Position numbers and translations under genes: made by a program. From the NCBI RefSeq assembly GCF_963691685.1, contig NZ_OY829290.1:3559501-3623500 (forward strand): a DNA stretch of 64,000 bases, read 5' to 3'. Positions 8,375 to 16,854 of this stretch are shown here, in pieces (positions within the stretch are counted from its first letter, which is position 1; each line of letters opens with the position of its first letter). The notes under the pieces are model-generated. The model made no database searches. It was given only the letters and a program-made list of their open reading frames with translations, and was not told where the DNA came from. Source of the stretch: Thalassovita sp. Lineage in GTDB: Bacteria; Pseudomonadota; Alphaproteobacteria; Rhodobacterales; Rhodobacteraceae.

Positions 8375-8479
8375 AATACCACCGAGACTTCGGCCATTTA
8401 TTTTCGCCCGCGAGGTTGTCCAAAAGCAGTTTTATTTTGCTTCTTGAAGATTCTAGCAAACAAAGATCCTTTGGGCGCC

Positions 8480-8932
8480 TCAGAACTTGTCGGGAAGTTT
8501 ACGAGGCGGCCGGCGCGCCTGCAACCAGACCTCCGTTTCGGCCAAGATCGATTTCTCAAGAGTGGTGGCTTCTTGTTTCAAGCGCTCGTAAGTAGTTCGG
8601 CGCATCCATTTCGGCTTTGCGGGGAACGGGACCAAAATGCCACCCGACTTTTGGCCCAGCGAGGCGCGTATTTTTATGGCCTTGTGAACCTTGCGATGTT
8701 GAGGGCTCATCAGCTCTGATTTGTAGCGGCCGTTGCTGCATTTTCTGCAGTAGTAGGGGTATAGAACACCACAACGCCCTCTGCACTTTGGGCACACAAA
8801 CCAATAGCGGACGCCACCAAAATGGCATGGGGTTGTCGTAAGCTGTATGCGCCTCCCCAGACCAGAGATCGCTTTTTCGGGATTTTTTCCTAGATCAGCG
8901 ATACGCAATTGCGGATTTTCGTCACAAATCAT
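8480..8932 (-). CDS. Zinc-ribbon protein of a mobile-island family, unknown function
   Basis: 150 aa. RIQLTTTPCHFGGVRYWFVC introduces a zinc ribbon with CPKC and CRKC pairs (about residues 49-75). A basic helix (HRKVHKAIKIRASLG) and the KPKWMRRTTYERLKQEA block follow. This layout is common in short hypothetical proteins of proteobacterial islands that I know only as zinc-ribbon proteins; nucleic-acid binding is an inference. The ATG at 8932 is chosen over 8959 because GGGAGG lies 9 nt upstream. Confidence 0.7.
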   Translation of the reverse strand: MICDENPQLRIADLGKNPEKAISGLGRRIQLTTTPCHFGGVRYWFVCPKCRGRCGVLYPYYCRKCSNGRYKSELMSPQHRKVHKAIKIRASLGQKSGGILVPFPAKPKWMRRTTYERLKQEATTLEKSILAETEVWLQARRPPRKLPDKF

Positions 8933-9297
8933 TAGGCTAACCTCCCTACGATTAATCATTGCGGCCTAGCTTTTTGGTGGGCAACGCGAACCGATTTTTG
9001 CTTCTGTCAGCTTCGTCAGTCCCACATTTGCAGCGTCAAAGGGTCTGCTTTGGGCCGCGGTTGAGATGTTCCTGGGGCTGGGTAAGACAATCGTACAGCA
9101 GCACTTTGACATTCCCGCCAACCAACAGACGATGGAAGCCAGACGGGCCGATGAACCCAAGTTAGCCAATTGAAATGGGTAGTTCATTTGTCGGGTCTGT
9201 CAGAATGCAGAAATTGTAGTTAACTTGCGGCATCACCACCATTGATTGGCCGTTTTGCCAGTAACGCACTACTGACAAAACCGGCATCATTCGCCCC
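8933..9297. other. Stretch without a confident gene
   Basis: No gene is supported. A plus-strand frame from about 8968 to 9173 is open for 68 codons (contains KGLLWAAVEMFLGLGKTIVQ) but has no ribosome site, and its only ATG is late (9066). It may be a gene remnant. The rest shows no recognisable promoter, repeat or RNA. Confidence 0.3.
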
Positions 9298-10002
9298 CTA
9301 GCGCGAGCTAGAAATCATCGCATCAATAGCCTTGCTGAAGAAGTTCCAGGAAGAGATCTGCTCGCTGCCTTTCGTTTTCATCACCTGAGAGATCTTCTTA
9401 TAGAGCGTCTCCGGTGAGGCACTTAGCACGAACCATTCCTCGACTTTGCGCTGGGCGTCTTCCTTGTCGAGAGCATCACGAAGGACAAATTGCCCTTCGC
9501 GCTCACAGAGCTGCTTCAGATTGTCGATAAGACGATCAAATTGAGAAACATACTCACTGCAATCATCCTTGGGAGAGATCTCGGGGCTGCTAACGAACAA
9601 CCCGACACCATTCGGCAGCGACAGCGAGGCCTGCTGGGCGTCAGACGGATCCAATGCGTGCTGCTGACGATCCATGCGGCACGCAACTGCGACCTTCCCT
9701 TGCTTCGACTTTGCGATGAAGTGATCGATCGCTTTTTCCGCGATGTAGGCAATGATCGAGCCACCATCTTCCTTAACGACCCCCTTCTCAAGAAGCGCCT
9801 CGAGATGCTTGTTGAACGTTTTGTTGCTCTTGAAGCCGAGCAGGCGCCACCAGTCAGACCGGTCAGTGCGGATTGCCCCCAGAGCCAAAAAGTTTTCGAC
9901 CGCGATGCAAATAAGCAGCCCCAACTCGATGTGATTCAGTCGGCGGATCAAGAGCATCAGATCCCGCAAATTGAACTGCGCAAACACCATTTCACCTTTC
10001 AT
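9298..10002 (-). CDS. Hypothetical protein with winged-helix-like N-terminus
   Basis: 234 aa, not recognised. Residues about 12-90 read like a winged helix: LNHIELGLLICIAVENFLAL, WWRLLGFKSNKTFNKHLEAL, then a basic turn and a beta wing (GGSIIAYI). The C-terminal half is helical and charged (QFDRLIDNLKQLCEREGQFV, KVEEWFVLSASPETLYKKIS). DNA binding, for example in replication or control of the island, is an inference from shape only. The ATG at 10002 follows AAAGGA; a GTG at 10029 is possible. It lies in the same direction as alpA and int. Confidence 0.6.
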   Translation of the reverse strand: MKGEMVFAQFNLRDLMLLIRRLNHIELGLLICIAVENFLALGAIRTDRSDWWRLLGFKSNKTFNKHLEALLEKGVVKEDGGSIIAYIAEKAIDHFIAKSKQGKVAVACRMDRQQHALDPSDAQQASLSLPNGVGLFVSSPEISPKDDCSEYVSQFDRLIDNLKQLCEREGQFVLRDALDKEDAQRKVEEWFVLSASPETLYKKISQVMKTKGSEQISSWNFFSKAIDAMISSSR

Positions 10003-10123
10003 GAGGTTTCCTTTCTGGAGAATTTTCACCGGTTATCTGTGGCGCGCCGGAGTGTAAGAGGACCCGCTAAACGGGCACGGGATGGGCCGCGATGGGCCCA
10101 TCATTATTAAGACTGAGAAGCTC

Positions 10124-10333
10124 CTAGCGGCGCGCCTTTGCCTTCTCGATGACGGCAAGGATCTCCGAACGGACCCAGCGCGAAGAAGAACCAAGTTTGA
10201 TCGGCTTCGGGACAGACCCGTCCGCGACACGGCGCCAGAAACTCGGCACGCTGATCGACAGCATTTTCGCTGCCTCACCAGCCTTAAGCAGCGGGTCAAC
10301 GTCGGGGAGATGAGAGATCGAATGATTCGACAT
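10124..10333 (-). CDS. AlpA-family helix-turn-helix regulator / excisionase
   Basis: 69 aa. LKAGEAAKMLSISVPSFWRR and VPKPIKLGSSSRWVRSEIL form the MerR-like HTH_17/AlpA fold. Such proteins act as excisionases or as activators of P4-type integrases. The start at 10333 gives the usual family length; the open frame extends upstream, but that part has no similarity and overlaps a perfect palindrome. Together with the P4-type integrase downstream in the island it probably controls integration and excision. Confidence 0.8.
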   Translation of the reverse strand: MSNHSISHLPDVDPLLKAGEAAKMLSISVPSFWRRVADGSVPKPIKLGSSSRWVRSEILAVIEKAKARR

Positions 10334-10398
10334 GGTCGTGAATGCCTTCGCTAGATTGCAGATGGGGCATCCAAAGGGGATTGATGCGAAGTGCGGGA

Positions 10399-10419
10399 GG
10401 GTAGAAAAAATTTCTACCC
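10399..10419. promoter_or_regulatory. Perfect palindrome upstream of alpA
   Basis: GGGTAGAAA (10399-10407) and its exact complement TTTCTACCC (10411-10419) are separated by AAA, 66 bp upstream of the alpA start. It is a likely operator for AlpA or an island repressor, or possibly a hairpin in a leader transcript. Confidence 0.5.
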
Positions 10420-10791
10420 CCCTAACCAATCGGATGGTGGTCGCCGACGCTCACATTCTGTGCGTGAACTTAAGCCGCTCTAGCAGCGGTCAACGTGTGG
10501 CGCGCGACCATCATCAATTCTTATTCTTAGTTTGATTCTGATTATCCCTACGCCAGTAAAAAGATGCCGTTGATTTTGTTGCGTAAAATCGAAAATCCCT
10601 GAAAAACTTTCTTATTTATTCCTCAGAAGTCATGACAAAAGTGGACAAAACTTTTGTTGTTTCGCCACAAAACCCGCCTTGAGCGAAGTGTGCAAAGACA
10701 GCCCGAGCGACTGCATCAATGCAATCGCCCAGCTAGGTTGCAGCAGACCAGGAATGGCGCTGATCTCGATTTTAAGGCAAGTTGCAGGGTA
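10420..10791. other. AT-rich non-coding island segment
   Basis: No gene seen. The stretch 10510-10640 is clearly AT-rich compared with its surroundings. ACAAAAGT (10635-10642) and ACTTTTGT (10650-10657) form an inverted repeat with a 7-bp spacer. This could be a control or replication region of the island, but no known iterons or DnaA boxes are evident. Confidence 0.35.
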
Positions 10792-11358
10792 TTACTTTGC
10801 GGCGATCAGCCTTCTTTCCTCATCACTCAGTTTGGTGACCTCGCCCCTATAGGCTGCCTCAATGACATCAGGGATTCGCCAAGGGTCCCAGGAGAGCTTT
10901 CCCATTTGGCAGACCTCGTCCATGAACATCTCCAGCGCCCTCGACATAGCAAGAAAGTCGTTCAGCTTTTCAGGATCGTTCTCGAAGTCTCCAATGTCGC
11001 TACCGCTCATTCGAAGAGCAGCCTCAAGGTGGCTTGTGTTGCGCCACTTGCTAAATGCTGTCTTCAATTGGCTTGTGAGTGAAGCTTCTGAGGTGTTTGG
11101 CTTTTCGGTCTTTAGATAATGGACAGCCAATCTTAGTGCATTGCCGAGCGTCGGGCTTTCATGGTCGTGGTGCAGGCGGAGCAACTCACAAAAAATCATG
11201 GCGGCATGACGGCGCTCAGTCATGTGCCCCCTGATATATTGCTTCTCCAGCAAGGCCTGCGGTCCGTTTAGATCTAGATTTTCATGATTTGTGGGTTGGC
11301 TAATGTACTGGTAGGCTTGATTGAAATCTTCTTCGCCCTGATCATCCCGAAATGACAT
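10792..11358 (-). CDS. Hypothetical island protein
   Basis: 188 aa, mostly helical and acidic, with no recognised domain, signal peptide or membrane segment. Notable blocks are RRHAAMIFCELLRLHHDHES and WDPWRIPDVIEAAYRGEVTK. It starts 6 nt after the end of a 25-codon ORF that itself overlaps the integrase stop, so it is the last gene of an integrase operon. No clear Shine-Dalgarno site is visible, which fits translational coupling. A role in the element is inferred only from context. Confidence 0.6.
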   Translation of the reverse strand: MSFRDDQGEEDFNQAYQYISQPTNHENLDLNGPQALLEKQYIRGHMTERRHAAMIFCELLRLHHDHESPTLGNALRLAVHYLKTEKPNTSEASLTSQLKTAFSKWRNTSHLEAALRMSGSDIGDFENDPEKLNDFLAMSRALEMFMDEVCQMGKLSWDPWRIPDVIEAAYRGEVTKLSDEERRLIAAK

Positions 11359-11364
11359 GCGGAG

Positions 11365-11442
11365 TTAAACGTATAGATCAGGACGGGATATCCAGGCCCC
11401 TGTTTCATCAAACAGAGCAAGGTAACGGTTCGTTTCGGTCAT
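11365..11442 (-). CDS. 25-codon small ORF overlapping the integrase stop
   Basis: The peptide starts MTETNRYLALFDE and ends SRPDLYV, 25 aa. Its ATG overlaps the integrase TGA (ATGA) and its stop lies 6 nt before the next gene. It may be a real small protein or a coupling leader that carries ribosomes to the downstream gene. No homologue is recognised. Confidence 0.45.
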   Translation of the reverse strand: MTETNRYLALFDETGAWISRPDLYV

Positions 11443-12626
11443 GCATTCTCCAGATTTTTGAGGCCGTTTGGGTTTTCCGTGAGATGTGCAGCCCAGCGCT
11501 CGAGTAGGATGCGACGTTTCTCAAGGAAGTCGGTTCGACGGTAGGCTCGTACAACTGAACTCCCTACGACATGGCCCAGCATGGTCTCTGCGACCTCATG
11601 GCTGGCATCTGTCGCCTCAGCCAGCCAAACGCGTAGGCTTGAACGGAAGCCATGTGGCCGCGCCGCCATCTCGCGCCGCTCCATCAAGCGCGACATCGTA
11701 GCGTCGGAAATTACGCCTTTGCGGACACTCGGAAAGAGGTAGCCGTCGCGCGCGTGTTGCCGGGCTTGGGAAATCACCTTTTGCGCTTCGTTGGTAAGAG
11801 GCACACGGAAGTCGGACGTTGCGCCTTTTCGGCCTTTGATATGTTCTGCGGGGACAGTCCAGACGCCGTCCGCCACCTGCTCTTCCCGCATAAACCGGAT
11901 TGGTTTGGATCTCACCCCGGTGAGGATCAACAAACGCAGGGCAAGGTGCGTAACAGACCCCTCATCTAGGCTTTGATAGAATGCCGGCACCTCCGTCCAA
12001 GGAAGGGAAGGTATGTTGCTGGATGACTTGTTGGGCTTCCCGAGCAGGGCCCGTGCTTTTCTTGGTGCCTGCAAGTCAACATCGATGCCCAGCGCCGCTG
12101 CGTGTTCGAAACAGATCGAGGTTCGGGTCAGCGCCTTGCGAGCGGTTTCCGCTTTCTTGTGCCAGATCGGCGCCAAGCAATCTCGTAGGTCGAGTTGGGA
12201 GATTTCGGCTACTGGAATGTGTCCCAGTTTTGGCAACACATGTAGTTCCAGTGGGCTAAACCAACGTCCGGCCTTGCCACCATCACGGAGTTCCGCCTTT
12301 CGCGCCTCAAAATCATCGTGCGCTACATCGCGGAACAGGTGCAAATTGCGCTGGGCGTCTCGATGTCTTTTTTGTCGTTCGCGGATTGGATCACGTCCAT
12401 CTCGAAGTTCCCGCCGGGCATCGTCTGCCGCTTTGCGCACCTCGCCCAGGCTCACGTCAGGCCAACGGCCAAGCCCCATTTCTCTGCGCTTTCCATACAC
12501 CGTTAGGCGTAGAACCCATTTGCCATGGTTGCGGTCCGACTTCACTAACCAGAGCCCAGCGCCATCACAATGCTTACCTGCCTCGAGCGCTATAACGCCG
12601 CGAGCTGTAAACAAATCCCTAGCCAT
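11439..12626 (-). CDS. int: P4-type tyrosine integrase
   Basis: 395 aa, the usual length of P4/DUF4102 integrases of genomic islands. The N-terminal arm-binding domain (about 1-90) contains WVLRLTVYGKRREMGLGRWP; the core-binding domain is about 100-190. The catalytic domain shows R in LLILTGVRSKPIR, H-x-x-R in ARPHGFRSSLRVW, H in ETMLGHVVGSSVV and the nucleophile Tyr in VRAYRRTDF. It points away from the core genes that begin at 12938, so the island boundary is probably just upstream. No tRNA is present at that boundary. It is coupled to a small ORF and a hypothetical gene. Confidence 0.9.
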   Translation of the reverse strand: MARDLFTARGVIALEAGKHCDGAGLWLVKSDRNHGKWVLRLTVYGKRREMGLGRWPDVSLGEVRKAADDARRELRDGRDPIRERQKRHRDAQRNLHLFRDVAHDDFEARKAELRDGGKAGRWFSPLELHVLPKLGHIPVAEISQLDLRDCLAPIWHKKAETARKALTRTSICFEHAAALGIDVDLQAPRKARALLGKPNKSSSNIPSLPWTEVPAFYQSLDEGSVTHLALRLLILTGVRSKPIRFMREEQVADGVWTVPAEHIKGRKGATSDFRVPLTNEAQKVISQARQHARDGYLFPSVRKGVISDATMSRLMERREMAARPHGFRSSLRVWLAEATDASHEVAETMLGHVVGSSVVRAYRRTDFLEKRRILLERWAAHLTENPNGLKNLENA

Positions 12627-12937
12627 CTACGCACTACTCCAGTCCACCTCTCAGTCCACCTATAGGTATAACGTTCAGTGAGAGAAGTCGATATTGCTTG
12701 AGAGCGTGGAATACGCGAACCCATTGAAACAACGAGACATTGTGAACTACATGAGCCGTTCGTACATTAGATGATAGGGGATTTGGAGGCCCTCCAGCAG
12801 CACCATCTTCATCCCAGATTGACAGTGTGCAGCTCAGATTAGAGCGTCTTTGTGCCCCTGCGTCCTACCGTGGTCCTCCGGCTTGCGGGTTATGGCTCTG
12901 CGGCTTAGCCTCATCAGGGGTTTAGGGAGGAGAGGCC
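12627..12937. other. Intergenic region at the presumed island/core boundary
   Basis: No gene or tRNA is visible. Near the int start are two direct repeats CAGTCCACCT (12640-12649 and 12652-12661), 12 bp apart, and the palindrome ACCTATAGGT (12658-12667). These are candidates for integrase or excisionase arm sites or an int operator. The attachment core cannot be fixed without the other island end. Confidence 0.4.
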
Positions 12938-14098
12938 ATGACACCGTTTGCATTCAACACCACCAAATCTGTGGTTTTTGAAACCGGCGCGGCGGCGCGG
13001 ATGGCTGAGGTTGCGGGCGCAACGCTGGGCAAGACGGTGTTGCTGATCACCGATTCTGGTCTGCGCAAACTGGGGCTGCTGGATCCGGCGCTGCATTCGC
13101 TTACCGATGCCGGCCACGAGGTGGTGGTGTTTGACGGGGTGGAGGCAGACCCCTCCCGCGAGACATTGGAACAGGCGGTTGAGGTGGGGCGCACCATCGG
13201 CGCCACAGGTGTTTTGGGATTCGGCGGCGGCTCACCGATGGATGTGGCCAAGCTGACTGCGCTGCTCCTGGGATCGGAGGAGGATCTGGACAGCGCCTGG
13301 GGTGTGGCCCAGGCCAAAGGACCCCGGCTGCCCTTGGTTCTGGTGCCGACAACGGCCGGCACCGGGTCTGAGGTGACGCCGGTGGCCATCATAACCGTCG
13401 GCGCTGAGGAAAAGCGCGGCGTCTCCTCCCCCATCATCCTGCCCGATATTGCTATTCTGGATGCGGATCTGACGCGTGAGTTGCCGCCCCATATCACTGC
13501 TGCCACCGGGGTGGATGCGATGGTGCATGCGATTGAGGCCTATGCCTCAACCTCAGCCAACAACAATCCGATGTCCCAACTGCTGGCACGCGAAGCGCTG
13601 CGGCTACTGGGGGCCAATATCGAAACCGCGGTGTTTGAGGGCGGAAATGCCGCGGCGCGCGGTGCCATGCTGCTGGGCTCCATGCTGGCGGGTCAGGCCT
13701 TTGCCAATTCGCCCGTAGCGGCGGTGCATGCTCTGGCCTATCCGATTGGCGGCACCTTCCATATTCCGCATGGCCTGTCCAACGCGCTGGTGCTGCCGCA
13801 TGTGCTCCGCTTCAACGCGCCAGAGGCCCATGCGGTTTATGCTGAGATCGCGGCGGATGCCTTTCCGCATCTGGCCGAGGTGGACGGCAGCCAGGCCCGC
13901 TGCGCGGCCTTTATCGAAGCCTTGGAAAATTTGGCAGAAACGCTGGGCATGCAGACCCGGTTGCGCGATGTGGGCATTCCCGAAAGCGCCCTGGCCAAGA
14001 TGGCAGAGGATGCGATGCTGCAGCAGCGCCTGCTGGTCAACAACCCCCGTAGCGTGAGCGAGGCTGATGCCCTCGCCATCTACCGGGCCGCTTGGTAA
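12938..14098 (+). CDS. Iron-containing (group III) alcohol dehydrogenase
   Basis: 386 aa, full length for the family. It probably oxidises or reduces an alcohol/aldehyde with NAD(P). The Rossmann-like half has GFGGGSPMDVAKL. The metal site is visible as D and H in TGVDAMVHAIEAY and two His in FHIPHGLSNALVLPHVL. A strong GGGAGG site lies before the ATG. The thioesterase gene follows after 10 bp, so the two form an operon, perhaps for an organic acid or its aldehyde. The substrate is not deducible. Confidence 0.9.
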   Translation: MTPFAFNTTKSVVFETGAAARMAEVAGATLGKTVLLITDSGLRKLGLLDPALHSLTDAGHEVVVFDGVEADPSRETLEQAVEVGRTIGATGVLGFGGGSPMDVAKLTALLLGSEEDLDSAWGVAQAKGPRLPLVLVPTTAGTGSEVTPVAIITVGAEEKRGVSSPIILPDIAILDADLTRELPPHITAATGVDAMVHAIEAYASTSANNNPMSQLLAREALRLLGANIETAVFEGGNAAARGAMLLGSMLAGQAFANSPVAAVHALAYPIGGTFHIPHGLSNALVLPHVLRFNAPEAHAVYAEIAADAFPHLAEVDGSQARCAAFIEALENLAETLGMQTRLRDVGIPESALAKMAEDAMLQQRLLVNNPRSVSEADALAIYRAAW

Positions 14099-14108
14099 GG
14101 GACGCCGC

Positions 14109-14549
14109 ATGAGTGAGAAACCTGCCCCGACCCGCCGCGCCGATTATGTAGATTTCTACCCGCTGCAGACCCGCTGGAATGACAATGATTGTTATGGCCA
14201 CATGAACAACGTGGTGCACTACGCCCTGTTTGACACCGCGGTGAACGGCTGGCTGATGGAGCGGGGCCTGCTGGATCCGCGCAGTTCGGAAACCTTTGGT
14301 CTGGTTGTGGAAACCGGCTGCAAATATTTCGCTGAGATGGGGTTTCCGGATCGGGTCACCGCTGGGCTGCGGGTGGCGCATCTGGGCAGCAGTTCCATCC
14401 GGTATGAGCTGGGACTGTTTCGCAATGACGAAGATCAGGCCTCGGCCGAGGGGACCTTCGTGCATGTCTATGTCAACCGCGACAGCCGCCGCCCCAGCCC
14501 GATCGAGGGGGAACGCCGCGCCGCGTTTCAGGCCCTGATGCGCCCGTAA
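14109..14549 (+). CDS. Acyl-CoA thioesterase, 4HBT hotdog fold
   Basis: 146 aa. TRWNDNDCYGHMNNVVHYAL is the 4-hydroxybenzoyl-CoA thioesterase/YbgC signature, with the catalytic Asp in NDNDCYGH. The remainder gives the hotdog strands (VVETGCKYFAEMGF, GTFVHVYVNRDS). It hydrolyses an acyl-CoA, probably a short or branched one. It follows the alcohol dehydrogenase after 10 bp. The start at 14109 is chosen because an upstream in-frame start would lie inside the previous gene. Confidence 0.85.
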   Translation: MSEKPAPTRRADYVDFYPLQTRWNDNDCYGHMNNVVHYALFDTAVNGWLMERGLLDPRSSETFGLVVETGCKYFAEMGFPDRVTAGLRVAHLGSSSIRYELGLFRNDEDQASAEGTFVHVYVNRDSRRPSPIEGERRAAFQALMRP

Positions 14550-14696
14550 CAGGGCCATTCATTTGCCCCTCGTACTCAGGTCGCTTGACCGCAAAACACC
14601 GGCAATGCTACCGCTAGGGCAGCCGGGCGGCAGATTTCATGCCGCAGGCCGATTCCAACAGTCGACGTTCTGCGAGGCATCCTGCGATGGGCCGTT

Positions 14697-14927
14697 ATGG
14701 CGCGTTTTGAGCAAGAGTTGAAATGGCTGGCGCTTGCGCTTGGGCTGGCCTCAACCCTGGCACTGGTCAATGCATGGCATCCCTGGCCCATGGTACTGGG
14801 CCTGCCCTTCTGCCTGCTCTGGGCCTATTTCGGCTGGCTGCGCACGGAACCTCAGTTGAAATACATCAACATCGTGTTCAGCGGCCTCTATGTGTACGGA
14901 TTGGTGAAGTATTTCCTGCCGGCCTGA
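14697..14927 (+). CDS. Small membrane protein, unknown function
   Basis: 76 aa with two or three hydrophobic segments (WLALALGLASTLALVNAW, WPMVLGLPFCLLWAYFGW, INIVFSGLYVYGLVKYF). The ATG has only a weak ribosome site. Orientation and the gap to its neighbours suggest its own transcript. No function can be assigned; it would be an inner-membrane protein. Confidence 0.6.
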   Translation: MARFEQELKWLALALGLASTLALVNAWHPWPMVLGLPFCLLWAYFGWLRTEPQLKYINIVFSGLYVYGLVKYFLPA

Positions 14928-15026
14928 CTTTGGCTCATTACTGCACATATCTTGAGTGAATTTCGTGAATACACCCGCTCAGCGCACAGTGACATAGTCC
15001 TCAGGACCCAAAGATGAGGACCTGAA

Positions 15027-15329
15027 ATGCCTGCCTATATGCTGACCTTCCTGCGTGTCGAAGACGCTGAAACACACGCCCGTGACTATCTGCCGGGCGG
15101 CCATCAGGCCCTGCTGGCCTATGGCGGCAAGCCGCTTGCCGTTACCGAGGATTACACCGTCAAAGAAGGTGCCTTCCCCAAGGGCCGCCTGTTGTTGGTG
15201 GAGTTTCCCAGCAAAGAAGCCGCCGAACAGTATTACGACGGCCCCGAGCACGCGCCCTACAAGGAAATCCTGCACAAGGTTGCCAAAAGTGACATGGTGA
15301 TTTTCGACAGCGGCTCAATGCCGATCTGA
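15027..15329 (+). CDS. DUF1330 family protein
   Basis: 100 aa, one ferredoxin-like dimeric alpha/beta-barrel domain. Family marks are a first strand with a central RVEDAETHARDY helix, GRLLLVEFPSKEAAEQYYDG and the closing APYKEILHKVAKSDMVIFDS. The family has no firm biochemical role. It ends convergently against the ABC1 kinase gene with a small hairpin between them. Confidence 0.8.
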   Translation: MPAYMLTFLRVEDAETHARDYLPGGHQALLAYGGKPLAVTEDYTVKEGAFPKGRLLLVEFPSKEAAEQYYDGPEHAPYKEILHKVAKSDMVIFDSGSMPI

Positions 15330-15343
15330 ACTGTCAAACCTCC

Positions 15344-15374
15344 AAAAGGCCGCTGCCGGTGGGTGGTGGCCTTT
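15344..15374. terminator. Possible convergent terminator
   Basis: AAAGGCC (15345-15351) pairs with GGCCTTT (15368-15374) between the convergent DUF1330 and ABC1 kinase genes. The loop is long (16 nt), so strength is doubtful. Confidence 0.4.
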
Positions 15375-16711
15375 CAGCGACTTGACCCAACAAGGTGCGG
15401 GGCCAGCAGCGCCTGCAGATCAACACGCGCGCGAAGACGCGTTGCCAGCAAGGCCAGCCCGCCCATTTTGCGCTGCACGTAGAGCACATCCATCGCAACG
15501 GGCGGTGGGGCCATCCCCTCCTCCATCAGGGTCAGCCATTCGGCCTGCAGCTGTTGTGACAGGCGCGTATCGGCAAAATCAAACGAACCGGGCGCACGCA
15601 ATGCCGTGAATACCCACTGCATCATTGCGATCAGGCGCGCCTGGTGGTCGGGGCGCATATCCCCCGCCAACAGGCCTATCGCGGTTGCAGCCTGTTGCAT
15701 TTCCGGCCAACGTCCGGCCAAGCCTGCAGCCAACAGATCGCGGTACCCCTGCACCACATCAGAGGCGATGGCGCGGGTGGCGCCGAAATCCAGCAACACG
15801 ATCCGATCCTGGGCAGGCTGATACAGGAAGTTGGCGAAATTCGGGTCACTTTGCATGTCATTGAAGGTGAAGAGCTCCTCAAAAAACAACGCAAAGAGAT
15901 CCCGCATCACACCATCCCGCGTGGCCTGCGACGCGGCCTGCAGTTCCTCCACCGGGCGGCCCGCCACATAGGACATCGCCAAGACCTGCCCGGTTGACCA
16001 ATCCGCATGAAACGCCGGCAGCAGAAAACGCTCCTGCCCGGTCAGATATCCGGCGAACCGCTGCAGCTGCGCGCCCTCGCGCAGGTAGTCGGTTTCCTCA
16101 TGCAATTGCAGGCGCGCGGCCTCCAGATAGGGGGCCAGATCAAAGCCCTTGGGCAAGACCCGCGCCGCGCGCAACAGCGCCCCGACATTGGCCACATCGC
16201 TGTCGATGCTTTGCGCCACGCCGGGGTATTGCACCTTCACCGCCAGATCGCGCCCATCCTTCAGCTGTGCCCGGTGCACCTGCCCGATCGAGGCCGCCGC
16301 AATCGGGCGCACATCAAAACGGGCAAACTGGCGCTGCCAGCCCTGCCCCCAGGCCGCGTTCAACACCTGTTTCAACTGCTGCGGTGGCATCTGGTGGGCG
16401 TCAGACCGCAGGCGGGACAGGATCGCCGTTAGTTCTGCCGGCAGCAGATCCCCAGCCTCCAGCGAAATCAGCTGACCAACCTTCATCGCCGCGCCGCGCA
16501 TCTGCGCCAGCTCATGCGTCAGACGTTCGAAGTTGCCGGGGGTCAGCACCAGATCGCGCAGCTGTGGCCGCGCCCCACCCGCCAGCGCCTTTGCGCCGCC
16601 AAGGGCCACGGCGCCCGCAACCTGCGTTGCCAGCCCGCCAAGACGCGCCATGCGATGCAAACGGCCCGCAGGCACCGCAACAGGCCGCGGACGATGGGTG
16701 GTATCAGACAT
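15374..16711 (-). CDS. ABC1/AarF (UbiB-like) atypical kinase
   Basis: 445 aa. ABC1 family marks are the KxGQ motif in MRGAAMKVGQLISLEAG, the Ala-rich loop in IAAASIGQVHRAQ, the Lys in LAVKVQYPG, and the metal/catalytic part FNDMQSDPNFANF...IVLLDFGATRAI. Family members support ubiquinone biosynthesis or lipid handling, with ATPase rather than protein kinase activity. The start at 16711 follows AGGAG; 20 codons upstream are open but lack a site. It stands alone on its strand. Confidence 0.85.
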   Translation of the reverse strand: MSDTTHRPRPVAVPAGRLHRMARLGGLATQVAGAVALGGAKALAGGARPQLRDLVLTPGNFERLTHELAQMRGAAMKVGQLISLEAGDLLPAELTAILSRLRSDAHQMPPQQLKQVLNAAWGQGWQRQFARFDVRPIAAASIGQVHRAQLKDGRDLAVKVQYPGVAQSIDSDVANVGALLRAARVLPKGFDLAPYLEAARLQLHEETDYLREGAQLQRFAGYLTGQERFLLPAFHADWSTGQVLAMSYVAGRPVEELQAASQATRDGVMRDLFALFFEELFTFNDMQSDPNFANFLYQPAQDRIVLLDFGATRAIASDVVQGYRDLLAAGLAGRWPEMQQAATAIGLLAGDMRPDHQARLIAMMQWVFTALRAPGSFDFADTRLSQQLQAEWLTLMEEGMAPPPVAMDVLYVQRKMGGLALLATRLRARVDLQALLAPHLVGSSR

Positions 16712-16808
16712 TCTGCGGCTCCTAGACTTGCGACGCCCTTCGCCAGCTAACGCCGAAAGCCACAGCGTCAATTCCCTGCGCCGCCCTGACGCAGGTGCCA
16801 GACAGCAA

Positions 16809-16832
16809 AAAGCCGCCCCGGGGGGCGGCTTT
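16809..16832 (-). terminator. Rho-independent terminator of the acyl-CoA synthetase gene
   Basis: An 11-bp stem (AAAGCCGCCCC / GGGGCGGCTTT) with a 2-nt loop, followed on the minus strand by a T run. It lies 22 bp after the stop of the gene at 16855. Confidence 0.85.
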
Positions 16833-16854
16833 CTTTACTACAGGGTCTGAGAGG

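Noticed and set aside
8968..9173. 68-codon plus-strand frame in the island
   Set aside because: No ribosome site, late ATG, no family; kept only as a possible remnant.
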